Origin: Caprimulgus europaeus | Lineage: Eukaryota; Chordata; Aves; Caprimulgiformes; Caprimulgidae | DNA length: 64,000 nt | Reading direction: 5' to 3' | Assembly: GCA_907165065.1 (NCBI GenBank) | Contig: OU015532.1 | Span: 46,167,839 to 46,231,838, forward strand | Part shown: positions 11,701 through 24,864 of the stretch, in pieces | How positions within the stretch are numbered: position 1 is the stretch's first letter | How the letters are laid out: the number at the start of each line of letters is the position of its first letter | Notes under the pieces: model-generated | What the model was told of the DNA's origin: nothing | The model's input: the letters and a program-made list of their open reading frames with translations, nothing else | Database searches by the model: none | Program-made: the position numbers and the translations under genes

Positions 11701-14369
11701 TGTCAGCAAATGACTATCACAATTATGTTGCCTACCTGCAAACTCCAAGTGGGATCAATTAATGAAACTTGACTTAAATAAACTTTACATTTAATAACAT
11801 TTAATTCAGGACAGGAGTCTCCTTTCAAAAAGGACTTATTTTGGCTTTCATGCCAACTGCTATCCATAATCTGTTATTGACAGTGTTCCATTCTGAGTCT
11901 GCTAATCACATACCTAGGAATTGTTATAGACATGTGAGCAATTTAGACAAAACAGCACTACATCCAAAAACCAGAAGGTAACCACTTACTTGGTGTTCAA
12001 GACTAGGCCAGAATCTCAGCAGCAGATCAGAGTATGAAGAGCATGAAAAGTGATCAGAGTATCAGTAAATCCAGGATTTAGTACATGAATGGAATACTTA
12101 AAATCTTTGCTTTTATTACAGATGCTGCTCAAACTCATATTTTGACATACTCACATGTGTGAGAGCAGACAAATTTAACAAGTTTTGATTTTTAAAATTC
12201 TTTTTAGGTAGAGTTCTTGGACAGGTCTGATTAAAAAAAAAGTTCAAAAAATTTGGATGTATTCAGGATGTATTGGATTGTTCTTTTTTTGCAGTTAAGG
12301 AAGCCCTTAACCTCATATCATAAAACAGTTTATCATGGCAGGTGGACCAAAGAAGGAAAATAGTGAAAAGAAAACAGTAGAACAAAAATAACAGTAAATA
12401 TTAAGTCTCCTTGTACAAAATACAGAAATTCAAAGATGTCATTTGTTCTGCTTTCTCTGAATGAAACAGAGATAAGAAGGATTACAGGAAAATTAGAATC
12501 TGTACCATCCTAACTGTAGAAATACTATTTATTCAGATCTTATTGATTAGTCTTTACCACCTGCAAATTTGGGGTGGCTACCTGATGCAAAAGAGTCTTC
12601 TCAAAGGTGACCAGTGTCCTCCATTTGCATAGGTACCCTGATTTATTTCAGTCTCTTGTTCACAAAAAAAAAGTCATGAAAGAAAGGTAAGGAATAAAAT
12701 CTAGTTGATGGGTTGTCACCTTTCTTAGCTTTTCACTACTCCATGATATTCCTATGGTACTATAACATTCCAATTTTTTTTTTTTTTTCTTTCTTTAATC
12801 TAACATCATTTTTTATTATGTAGTTTATTCCTTAATTTGTATAGGATTGTTCTCTAAATCATAGAAACCTTTTGGGAAAAACAAAAACAAAACCACAAAC
12901 CAACCAAAAAACCACAAAAGAAAGTGATTCAACTGGTGGAGACAGAAAAATCTCTTCCAAGGTGCACTTCATCTCCCTTCAGATAAACTTCTTAGTCATC
13001 ACTTTCTTTCAAGTTTCCCAGCTTGACTTCAACACCAGGTATAAATAGATAACCTTATCATTTTCTCAGTAGTTAAGCAACAAAAGATATCTACCTTTTA
13101 TCATTCTAGCAGCATATGTTACCTTTAGGCCAGCAAAAATTGAAGGGACAAAGAAGGGCGTTAGGGATTTCCTTATTAGAAGAGAATTCCAGCACCCCAG
13201 GGTGGGGTGTACAGAGAGGCAAGACTGAGACTGAGTTCAGAAATGACAGAGATGGGAGGGGATATTTTCATATAAAATGTGCTCTATTGAAATTCTGCCT
13301 CCCAGACAGCCTCTAGATGCCCAGAAATCTCCCATAAAATGTTAACAAACCTGTGGTCTATTCTATGTACAGACTTGGCTCCTGCAGGTCTCAGCCTGCC
13401 AGAATTTCAACGACATACACATAATCTGATGTTTCGTGTCATTTTGTGTTCTAATATCATTCAGGTGACAGGGATAAAAAGAACACAGGGACTTCACAGC
13501 CTGTGTCTACCCAGTTTTTTTGTTTGTACTCATCATTTACTACTGTGAAGGTGACAACAGTGAATTTGCTTTACTGACATGAACCATTCTCTTTTTGTCA
13601 CAACTATTTGGAGAGCACAAGTAAGTTCCTTCTTTTGCATTCTTAGATTTTGATACTCAGGCTGGCCACATTATGAAATAACTGCTCATGTGTTTTGAGA
13701 ACAGTGTGCATTCCTTCTTGCAAGTCACAGGGAACATTAAAGCTTTATGCTGTCAACTTAGAAGCTCTCAAATGGGTTTTTAATCAGGGTAATTGCCAGC
13801 ACACAGAAGCAGTCAGAAGAACTCCGGCACCAAAGTGCTTTAAAATGGAGAGAGTGGAAAATTATCAGTCAGGAATTTGGCTGTAAAGATTTCATAACTA
13901 ATGCACTTGTTCAAATATGCAGGACTTGGTCCACTGAACACAGAGTTGCACCAAATATAATCATTAAACACTTCCTGGGGAGGTAAAAAAAAAGAAAAAA
14001 AGAGTATGTGATAGCCCCTCTGAGTAAGTGTTTCATCTCAGCTCCATGCATTTGCAGTCCTGTTAAAAGATTAGTTGTAATATTTCCCCTGTTACATGAT
14101 AAATTGGGAAATGGAAAAATCAACAGATTACTGAGATTTTTTTCTCATGCTAATCGATTTGTCTGACCTTCCCAGTACGTACACAAACAGCAGCATTTTT
14201 CCCCCAGCCCAGATTCAAAAGTGGATTAGAGACAAAGCACCAGAGTTAAGAACCCAAAGCATCAAACCAGAGCATTTATCAACTAAACATCCCTGTGACC
14301 TTGTCCCTCACAGAATGCAAGTCAGTTCATTCCGTGCCTCAGATGTGAACATGGAGTGTGTACTTGTGA
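8781..14369. other. Single-copy AT-rich DNA, no gene seen
   Basis: No exon or dispersed repeat was recognised in 5.6 kb. Low-complexity patches are poly-T at 12775-12796, A/C-rich DNA at 12878-12925 and A-rich DNA at 13985-14003. At 10437-10452 there are two and a bit copies of a telomere-like cctaac unit, too few to mean anything. Confidence 0.5.
12775..12796. repeat. Poly-T / TTTC tract
   Basis: About 15 T followed by ctttcttt. It is a simple low-complexity tract of no assigned origin. Confidence 0.65.
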
Positions 14370-15004
14370 AAAACAATGAGCCAGCAGTGTGCCCTTGTGT
14401 CCAAGAAGGCCAACAGGATCCTGGGGGGCATTAAAAAGAGCGTGGTTAGTAAGTCGAGGGAGGTTCTCCTCCCGCTCTACTCTGCCCTGGTGAGGCCACA
14501 TCTGCAGTGTTGTGTCCAGTTCTGGGCTCCCCAGTTCAAGAGGGACAGGGATCTTCTGGAGAGAGTCCAGTGGAGGCCACAAAGATGATGAGGGACCTGG
14601 AGCATCTCCTGTGTGAGGAGAGGCTGAGAGAGCTGGGACTGTTCAGCCTGGTGAGGAGCAGCTTGAGAGGGGATCTGATCAATGTCTGTAAATACCTGAA
14701 ATGTGGGGGCCAATGGATGGGGCCGGGCTCTTCTCGGTGGTGCCCAGTGACAGGACAAGGGGCAATGGGCACAAACTGGAACACTGGGAGTTCCACACAA
14801 ACTTAAGGAAAAACTTCTTTACTATGAGGGTGCCAGAGCCCTGGGCCAGGCTGCCCAGAGAGGGTGTGGAGTCTCCATCTCTGGAGATGTTCAAACCCAC
14901 CTGGACACTTTCCTGTGTAACCTGCTGTAGGGAACCTGCTTTGGCAGGGGGGTTGGACTGGATGATCTAGTGAGGTCCCTTCCAAACCCCTCCATTCTGT
15001 GATT
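14370..15004 (+). mobile_element. CR1 LINE, 635-bp 3' fragment, plus strand
   Basis: The longest CR1 3' fragment outside the nested copy. It starts inside the end of the ORF2 reverse-transcriptase region ([15 protein letters not shown], then [20 protein letters not shown]) and continues through the downstream ORF2 C-terminal part ([19 protein letters not shown] in another frame, [18 protein letters not shown] in a third). The 3' UTR is ggttggactggatgatct...cttccaaacccctccattctgtg. Coding is spread over at least three frames, so it is a decayed, inactive copy. The 5' end is the usual CR1 truncation. Confidence 0.94.
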
Positions 15005-18000
15005 TATAATGGATCCAAAGGCAGATGTTTTTAATATTTTCCAGTGAAATATCATGCTAAAATTCCCATGTAAGTGGATTGTGTCTGAACTAAAACCTAG
15101 CATACATCCCTTATTTTTAGAAAGTATATTTTAAAAGATTTTCTTTGAAAAGATATCAGTGTGTGTACTTGATCTTATTTGTTTCATTTTGTATGAGCAT
15201 ACACAGATACCTTCCAGCATCATCAACCTTTCTTTCTATTCCACATTGCTCGAGGACACACACAAAGACCTGACAGAATTGCCTGATGTAAATGCTACTG
15301 AACTGTCCTGATACTTGCATAGCTGGAGGCAGAGTTTGACAGTAATAGGCTGGATGATAAACATTAATGTTTTCACTCTAAACTGTGCTGCTGAAGGTGT
15401 GGAGATCTTCTGGGATCTGTATTATATCATAACAGTCTCTAATGGCTATGTCAGAGGCAGACACATTCTCTGGTGTCATAACAGATGATTCTGGCTTTAG
15501 CAGCCTGCCAGTAATACCAGTATGAACAGAAATACAAAAGCAATGAGCAGAGGTTAGCAAACTAGAGCTATAGATGCGGAGTATCAGCACTCACCTTCAC
15601 ATTATGCCTGAGGAAGCTGTTGAAGTGCTTTGATTAGACCCTTGGGTATATCCAGAAGAATTAGAGAAATCAATTCCACCTCTCCATCACACTCAAAAGT
15701 TATGCAGTCATTTTAGGTAACATTTTTCTCTGCAATCATTTAGGAGGTGAAGTCAGTGAGGTCAAAATCATTTGTAACACCAGTAAAATAGCAAACCCTT
15801 CCTTTTTCACCTGCATTTGGGCACTGTGTAGCAATATCAGATTTGTCCAATTTCCAATGTTTGAGCTAAATAGCACAATTTAGAAATAAGATTGCTGCAG
15901 TGGAATATGGGATCTTTTGAAATAGAAAATGCCATATCCCAAGGGTAATCAAATACATTCTTCAAAAACATCCAAGCTAAAATAACACCTCTGGCACAGA
16001 TAATCTCCAAAAAATTGGGCAAGCTGATAGAGGCAAGTATTACTTTTTCACTCTTTTCTGTGGCTGGAACTGACTCATGGTTTAGGTAGGAAAGAAATAA
16101 TCTGTGAAAGTATGAAGTACACATTCAGCTTGATTATTTAAGCTTCCTCTCACTCCTTGCCTCCCAACAAAGGGTGCATTTTAGCATCTCAGCTGCAGAA
16201 GAATTGGGGTTTTTTGACAGCTTTGTTCCATTTTCTTGTCTGTGCCAGCTGGCTCTAGTACCCACGTGGACTGGACAGTATGAGGAGCCAGTACTTCCAT
16301 ATCTTATTTTCCCAGGAGTTTTTCTGCCCCTGGAGAGTCTCCAGGATGGATTTATTCTGCTAAGAAGTCTGTCACATACTGCAAAACAATGTAGAAGAAA
16401 AATAGCCATATGATGAGGGAGCTGCATAACTCAGGCTTTGAATGCCTGTTCCAGCCAGCTATGGTTCTTGGTCTAATTCATGTAGTCTTCATAATGCTGA
16501 TTTAACACCCGGTGAGGAGAAAATATTCCCTGTAACCGGCAGTTCTCCAGCTACCTCTGTAGGAGGTTAATGACAGAACAATAATCCTGCTCCTGGCACC
16601 ATGAGGACAGGACTTTTGAGGATTATCCCAGACATGAAAAGGTTTTTGTCCCACTGCAGGGACCTGTGTGATTAGTGCAGGTTTTTATTAGCTGATATTT
16701 GTAGAAGAGTGATGACAGAGAAATTCAACATTCCTTCTCCCCTGACTATGTGCATTCTGTCTTTGGCTATAGACATTCAATAGGGTTTTTAATTGTCTTT
16801 GTGAGGTTGGAATTCTAAGTCCCTCTAGTCAAAGTCTCACAATAGCCTCAGCATACAGCAAGACTCACAATGTATGCTAGGAAAGTCAAGACACACTATA
16901 ATTTTCCTAGAGCTTCCCAAAATAAACATGGAATTGTTAAAGCTGATAATAGCTGAGCTCTAAAATCAGAAACTTCCTTTTCCATGGGAGGGGAAGCCTG
17001 GATATCTCAGCATTCACTCAACCTTTTCACTAAGCTTCATCACTCAGCAGCTTGTGCTTGGTGGAAGGCTGATGCTGTATGTTTACATCTGGATTAATAA
17101 TTATAGCAGGGAAATACATTTCTATAAATACATTTATATAAAGGAAAGACTTTATTGAGGGACAGGAAACTATTTTAGTCAGGTATGATTGTATGTCTGA
17201 TTGATTATTCTGAGTGAAGACCTCACAGAGGCAGACTTCTTGATGATGTTTAACTTAGTGTAACAACCACAGACCTGTGCTCCTTTTGCCAAGCTTTTCC
17301 TGTGGTCTGGAATGCAAGAGGGTAGGCCAGGATGTCTTTAATAAGAAAAGAATAACTCCTTGGTATGCAGGGATTGAAAATACCATCCATCTCACTTCTA
17401 CATGCCCAAGTGGTTCTATAAATGCAGGATATTGCAGACAGGCAAGGAAAAGCATAACATTTGGTATTCCATAGCTAATCTTCCTGATATTAAGGTAAAT
17501 CTCTCAGTCATTATAGCTCTTGTTATGCTTAGTTCCTGAGGTATGTACCCTATTAGGAAGAGATTGGCAATACAGAAAAAGAACCATGGGCAAGTAGAGA
17601 AACTAAAGTGTAATTTCATTATTTTTAGGTTTGGTTTGTTTTGTTTTTTAAATGTGTTCTACAATCTTTGTAGTATCATAGAGCATCTGCTACTAATGGA
17701 ATTGTACCGTCTGCCCAAATAGGAAGTTCCTTATTCTGGTCTTTTGAAACCACCAGCTTTGCTTTTTCTTTTTGTTACCTCACCTTTCCTTTCTCCTTTT
17801 TGAAGTGAGGAGGAAAAGAACCACTGTTGTTTTCCAAAGTGATTGCAATCTCTGGGTCATCTCAGATAAATTACTAGAAGCAGGTGAAAAGAGAAGTTTT
17901 GTAAAACAACTTGCCTATATTTGGTAAAATAAAACTTGTTAGCGGGGTATCCGCTTACAGGCTACTCTGGAGGATTTTTCCCACCTGTTCTTCTATTTCC

Positions 18001-21000
18001 ACTCTCACACTCTCTGACACTTGTAGAAAACAAGTGCTTATCAAGGTGCTTGCAGGACTCTTACTCTTCTTTCCCACAATATTAGAAGAAAGACAGATGG
18101 AATATTTTTGGGCAAGAGCTCTGGCCTTGCTGTGTGTTGTCCCCTTGTGTCCCTGACAGCTGGAGATCAAAACAGATCAAAACAAAAAGGCTGACTAAAT
18201 GCTCTCCTGTAGCTCAGTCTTTTCAGGAGGAGTTTTCTCAACATCTCCAGTACTATCAAAATCAACTCTTTGGCATGGCATTTTGGAGACTGTCCCTTCT
18301 TCTTCCTTGCTTTATGAGTTTTGGCTTACTGAGAAATGAAAGCAAACACTTCTAAGACAGCCAGGTGATCTCGATCTCTTTCCTGTACTCCAGCAATTAA
18401 TAAAACAGTCAATTAAATCTCCAAGTCTGAATTCATTCAGAACTTCTCTCTTAAGTGAAGCAGATAAAATGAGTTGAGTGGACCTGACATTCTCTTCTCC
18501 CATTAAAAATTAATGTTTATAAATGTCAGAGATTTCTATCCTTACTTTAGCAACACATAGACATGGTTGACAGAGGAGGATTGAGGAGGAGCTATAATAA
18601 TTTGAAGGAGCACTGGTTAAGCAAGACAAAGTCAAGATGAGCTCTCATGAAGGTCAGTGCATCCTCTATTTCAGATTTCTAAGAAGGAAAGAGAGAAAAG
18701 AAAACTGAACCTTATAGGAAGCTTGTTAGAAACTTCAGCTTCAATATAGAGAAGACATTTATTGGGTCTTTAGGAAGTTGGCATTTTCTAAACCTGGTTT
18801 GGTTTTGCTAATCTATTCTTTTAATAATTTAATTTTCTTCTTATTTCTCAACCATAACTTTAGTAGAGATGTTTTTTACCCCAACTGGGATTTCTTCTTA
18901 CTTTCCCTTTTTTTTTTTTTAACTAAAATAGCAGAAAACCTGTTAATACAGGAAGAAATACAAATTGAGACTAACTCTAATTTTCAAATTAAACTAAAAA
19001 GTAGTTTTTTCTAAGTATTAACTTTCATTGCTTGTATTCATTATTCTTATTGATTCACAGTATGTAGTCATTTACAATGGCATTCTTCAGTAGTTAGTAT
19101 AAAATATTGAGATTTATATTCTATAAATAAGCATGCTTGTATTTCTCTGTACTGCAGCTTATATCTCCTAGACTTCTGATTTTTATAGCTCTACACTTTT
19201 GTAGCTGCACTTTGTGTGCTGGGAAACAGGGCAGTTCTTTCTCAGTGTGCACAAGAACATTCCTGAACTATTCAAAGCATCAATTTGACAGAAACAAGAG
19301 AAGAAGTGAAAAAGAAGAGGAAAATTATTGTGCTTTTTTGATGGAGTGGTTTCCAACACATTTTTCTACAAAAACCCCATAGCATTATATTTTATCCCAA
19401 AGATACCTTAAAGAGAATTGTACTATCTTAACACCAGCATAAAACGTGATATAAATACACAGTCTGGGTTAGATCTCCTGTGCCATTACCTGTGGTCTCA
19501 TGTCCAAATGATATTCAGCCTGTGGGAATAGACTCATGACTGAGAATGATAATATCTGCTGTTTAATTACAGAGGAAGAGGCTAACATCAAGGCTTAACC
19601 AAATGGAACATGGGCTCAGTGGACCTTTATTACCTTTACCTCACCAGTTTCTTGATTTTAACTCTTTTCTTACCTACTACTGACCTCAACACTAATTTTT
19701 AATCCTGAAGACAGAGGCTTGGATGAGAATTTCCTTACAAATAGCACAGAGAGTTCTGAAATCTTTTTTTCTTGCTATCACCTTGGAGACAGTTTGTGCC
19801 TGATGAAAATGTATTGTAGGCCTTAATGTAGTAATCACTATCAGAGAGTTGCACATTTTGAATCATTTAAAGATGTCATTTAAATATTATCTATCCTCTA
19901 TGAATATTTGATGCTCATTAAATATTCCTTGGAAAAGTAAAAATAACACTTACATTTGTTAAGGGATTTTGGCAGGAGTAATATCACCAGAATGTTTTTC
20001 ACTTCTCCTAGAATTAGTAATACATCCTCTTTCTGGCCCATCTCACTGATCAGTATTAGAAATATAAATTCCTAAAGATGGAGGACAAGCTATCTGGAAA
20101 AGCCCAGAGGAAACAGATTCAGAAGTAAAGCCACAGTTGAGAACCACGGGGAATATTTCCACCCTGTTTCTTCCATAAGAGAAGTTTGTTGTGAAATTTT
20201 CCATTAAGAAAATATATTCTCTATTCCAAAGAGCTATAATGCCTACATAAAACACCTTTCCACCTGGCTTCAGATCACAAAATATTTGAAAAATGAGATA
20301 AAAGAACAGAGCACAGTGGTCATGATGGGTATTCCCTAATTCTATTCTCTTTCCCTTCCCTCATCCCACTATACATGTGCATGTAGATCTGCACACATAC
20401 ACAGACACTAGTCTGGTTTCATTTACTCATATAAAGTGAAGTTATCCTAACATAATCCTCTATTTAACAATTGCTGTGTTAATCTGATTTATATAAATTT
20501 TTTAGACCTGTTAACCTTTTGTCTCAACAATTTGTGTAGCCCCAATCTCCACAGGATAACTGTCATACAGAAAAGATTTTTATTTTGTTATTATAAAATG
20601 TTTTGCCCTTGTTGTATTCTGATGCTGTGTCAAAGGGGCTTCTACTGTAATTTATCTAAAACTGTTTATTATTTTGTGTAAGGCTGATGTGACCTCTGTT
20701 CACTCTAATGATAACAACAAAAAACCCAGTAGTTTTTCCATTGTCTGTTCAGTTACTGACATCTTTTTTTACTGAATTATCCATCTGCCCTCGGTTTTTA
20801 AATAGCTTTATTATGATAGGTTTCCATCCCAAACAGAGTCACAGTGTTAAGGATTTCTTAGGTGTTCTCTCAGGTAAGGATTTTCCCTGCTTAGAGTCTC
20901 GAAGAAGCTGTAACAAACTTTGATATTGGGTGTCTTGGGTTATGTGGGTGCAGCAAAGCTGCTTTTCCCCTCGTCACCTTTCCTGCAGGGTCCGTGCTGT

Positions 21001-24000
21001 GAGTTAACAGTTGCAGTAGTGAACTCGGGGAGATGATGAGTTCACCACCACAACTCAGGAAATGTATGGTTAAATGTCAGTTATTAGCATGGTCATAAAC
21101 CTCCTTTGCAACATCAAAAAATGGCATTTATCACCTCAGGAGAAAGCTAATTAAGCTCGAGGGCTTTGTTTAAATTTTCCAGTAGCTTGCACCGTGTGAA
21201 GGTCCCTCACGTATAATCCGTTCTGATTCCAAATGCTACGGGGAAACAAGAGCAAGGTGGAGAGAGGCCTGGAGGAGCAATGGGGCCATGGATTAAAGGC
21301 ACATACATTATTCAGACTTTCCTCTGATACTCGCTTCACTGGAGAATTGGATTAAATGTTTTTGAGCTTTCATTGTTGAGATATGAAATAGAATTCTTCC
21401 TGCCTGGAGAGGTGAGAGAGTGGCTTGGCACAATGGTAACCAGCCAGTAGGAGTGAGGTATAGAAGTACTGGGATTATCCTAGTATGAGCTTGTTCTCCT
21501 TATAACTTGATATATAACAAACTGAGACCACAGAAGGTTTTGGGGTTGGGTTTTTTTGGGGGGTTTTTTTGGTTTTTTTTAAGGAACCTTTTATCACTCA
21601 GGTTTCTGAAAATCATGGCTCTCTTTGTTCTGTATTTATGAATATACAAGTACTTGTGGCTCATAGCTTTAACCAGGGAGTGCAGCCGTTCTGATGGGAT
21701 GCTGGAATTGTAGCTGCAGGGCTTACTTACAGATCTGGAAAAGAGAGGAGCAGTCCCAGAGAGAACACAGCAGTCCCACAGCAGTAAGAAGAATTAGAAC
21801 CGATACTGGGCCCACTACCTGGAAAGGACAAGAAGATACCCCATATTTTACAGCAAGGAACTGCAGATAGGCAAGAAGTCAGACATTAAAAATCTCATTG
21901 ATATCTTCCTATGATACAGTAGCTTTAGTAGAAAAGGCAAACTAATGGTTTTACATGACATAGGCCACCAAATTTTTAAAGGATCTGTAGAAATGATTGG
22001 ATTTTCTGACATGGTGTGAGCATAAATCGAGCTACCACCTATGTGAAGGGGTTTGAAGCAATACCTTACCTGGAATCAAGAGTTTAAAATATGCAGATTT
22101 ATTTATAATAGGAAGAAGCAGATGATCCATGGGATCCTATTACTCCCATTGGGAAGGATATATATGTATACAGATGAGTACATAGATGTGTATGTAGATG
22201 ATCTATATGCTCAGTTTGGGTGGAATACTTCCCTAATTCAGATTTTCCTGTTTGTGAGTTACTTTATTCATTAATAGCCAGTAAAACTTAGTGCATTGTG
22301 TCCATCTTGTAGCTGAATCAATGAGTTTTCTGCATGAGGTATATAGATTTTGATCTTTTGTCAGTCAGTCTGTTGAGGAGAATCCCAGTTCTGCATGTCC
22401 TCACATCTTGGTCTTTTATACATGGAGATACACATACTTTCATCTTCCTTCCCACAGATTTTAATTTAGTTTAGTCTCACACAGTAATCTCTGTTGCTTT
22501 GTTTCTTCAGGTTTTGATTGTGCTGGGACAACTATATTCTCTGCCTGACTCTTACTTTCATGCAAACTTAGCTGCTAATTATTTTTCATTTATTTCCTTT
22601 CATTGTTCTCAATAGTGATTGAGAACAAAATCTGTCTTCCTTAAAAAAAACCCAAACCCATAACTATTTACTTGGCTTTAGTTAGGGATCAGATTGATGA
22701 AAGTGCACCAATTCTTTGTTAGAAAAAGACTTTAAAAGAATTTAAAGACACCCTTGCTGACTTTAAGGTCTCACTATTATAAAGGAGCCCACTGGAGTAG
22801 TGGCTAGGATCATTTTATCACTGTGCTCTAGATTTAGCAGATGAAGAAATAGTTAATTACACAGAAATTCAGATCCAGCACTTTTCACCAGAACTGAAAT
22901 ACTCTAAACTAGTTTCACTAGAACTAAAAATCACTCATCTGCCAAGAACTGGTCTCCAGCACCCAGCAAATGTGTCCTACAGGGCACATCCAGTTGCAGT
23001 GACTTTCTGTGTTGCTGCAATGTGAAATCAGACTGATGGTCTTACAGGAAAAGAAGCTGAAGAACGTGAATGCACATTTGTCTCTTGGACTAGGTTAGGG
23101 ACAAACATGGTTAGATTTTTCAAGGCAGTGGCTAAACATTTCAGATAATGCATTGATTCAACTAAAATGAGAGCTCTTGTAAGATCACACTTAGGGTGAA
23201 GGGAAAAAGGAGGGTTTTACCCACCAAGAACAGGCAGGAGGGTCCTGCCGTTTGAGAAAATAATGCAATCTGGGGATAACTAAGAGAAAAGAGAGGAAAA
23301 AAGTAAAGAAAAAGGATATAAAGGAATTCTAAAGCTCAGTAAGGCAGTGAAGTTTCCCAGGTTTTGAAATAACCTTTCAAACGGTTGCAAATACAAGCCT
23401 AGGCTGGGAATTCTTTCATTACTGTTCCCTTTGCCCTCCTAATAGAGGTGCCCTTCTTCTGTGGGAGAAAGGTGACTTTCCCTCAGAGCAGCTGGAATGG
23501 GGGTGAAAATGAATGCTTCTGAGATGGCAGCAGCTGGTTGCTATGCTTTGTTATGAGTTACAAGTAGCTCTCAGTGATGAGATCTACACTAGCTAGCAGT
23601 TTGGGGCAGTAGCAGTAAATCAGGAGACAACAAAGGAAGGTGTTGAGGTCCCTACACCAACATTACAGGGAGTTTGGGAATCTTAGGACTAGATCCATTC
23701 TTTTCTGCTGGTTCAGCCATCCTCACCATGCATATGGTGATAGAAACCATACAAAAGACTTTGTGGTTGTGACCCTGCTGTCCCTGGGAGTGGCTGGAGA
23801 ATGTTTGGTGCACACTCACACCAGAGATTCTGGTTTAGCTCCCTCCCAAAATAATCTGTTTTATGTGTTTCAGAATTTCTCTGCAAAGTGAACGAATACA
23901 GGGTAAAGTGGGTTAAGTGGGGGGTTTCCTTCAAAAGCACATTATCACAGCACACGCAGGCACCTTCTCTTCTGTCTCTGAATATTAAACTTGTGACAGT

Positions 24001-24674
24001 TGGTTGAAAGAAGGGGCTGAGAATGGCAAACAAATCTTACACAATCGTTTTCTCGTTTTGACAACGTTTTTCCAGCTTTTGTGTTGTTGCTGACATCAGG
24101 GAAAATGAATTGCAAGCTGACTGAAGAAATCCTCTTCATAACCCTTCTGTGAATAACATGTTAAAGAAATCCACTCTGAGTTTTAGTCTTCTGGAGAAGA
24201 CTCAGAACATTATTTGGTGCTGTTTGGATGCCCACACCGCATAGGCAGGATCAATAATGTGGATTCTTATTTTAATACTGAGCCATAAAATATTAACTCA
24301 AAGAGCAATTCTGTTGGGATAGATTTCCAAATCCTTTTACTGCTGCCTTTTTCAAAGAATTATATTCTATTTTAGTTCATCTGCAATTTAACACCTAACT
24401 GCTGTAAGTAAATGAGCTGTAACATGCCTTCTTTCCCATTATGTGTCTCCAGAGATGCTTCTGTTATCAAAAAGTTTCTCTCTACTGGATATTACCCGTA
24501 CCATAAGAAAAAAAAAAAGTGAATTTCATCTGGTCACGTTAACTTCCTCTGAGAAAACCGATTTTTTTTTTTTTAATTTGGATTGGAAATAAAGCATGTG
24601 TCTTCAATTATTAGTAATGGTTCATAGTATAGAATATAAATCCTTATATAGGTAGCACCATAATGCTCATCCAA
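15005..24674. other. Single-copy AT-rich DNA, no confirmed gene
   Basis: This is 9.7 kb without recognised repeats other than the G/T tract at 21541-21583. A minus-strand piece at 21151-21235 has a strong splice-acceptor-like sequence and a 28-codon frame (see findings) but cannot be called an exon. The YVDDL motif in the plus frame at 22053-22274 is coincidental. Other open frames look random. Confidence 0.45.
21541..21583. repeat. G/T-rich low-complexity tract
   Basis: Alternating G and T runs: gggg, ggg, gggggg and gg separated by T runs of up to eight. It comes close to, but does not clearly meet, a four-run G-quadruplex pattern. Confidence 0.6.
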
Positions 24675-24864
24675 CACAGAATCATAAAATCCCGGCGTTG
24701 CCTGAGTTGGAAAAGCCCTTTAAGCTCATCCAGTCCAACCATGAACCCAACACTGACCAGTCCCCACTGACCCATGTCCCTCAGCACTGTGTCTACACGA
24801 CTCTTCAATCCCTCCAGGGATGGGGACTCCACCACTGCCCTGGGCAACCCTTTCCAACACCTGA
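24675..24864 (-). mobile_element. CR1 LINE 3' end, minus strand
   Basis: Reverse orientation CR1 tail. Its 3' end is at the left (cacagaatcataaaatccc) and it reads rightward into ctcatccagtccaaccatg, ccatgtccctcagcactg and ctccagggatggggactcc, stopping at tttccaacacctgat. The minus frame encodes [20 protein letters not shown] of the ORF2 C-terminus. Over most of its length it matches 7934-8115 almost base for base, so the two are sister copies. Confidence 0.93.

Noticed and set aside
14477..14900. Several minus-strand open frames of 70-107 codons
   Set aside because: Antisense shadows of the plus-strand CR1 at 14370-15004.
17955..18170. Minus-strand exon-like segment (acceptor ttttctacaag, frame ending VEIEEQVGKILQSSL)
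   Set aside because: Purine-rich strand produces Glu/Lys-rich frames by composition. Acceptor is weak and no CpG or length support.
21541..21583. G-quadruplex candidate
   Set aside because: Does not give four separated runs of three G within normal loop limits.
22053..22274. YVDDL, a reverse-transcriptase-like motif, in a plus-strand frame
   Set aside because: None of the neighbouring retroviral or LINE polymerase motifs are present, and the DNA is a simple atagatgtgtatgtagatga run. Coincidence.
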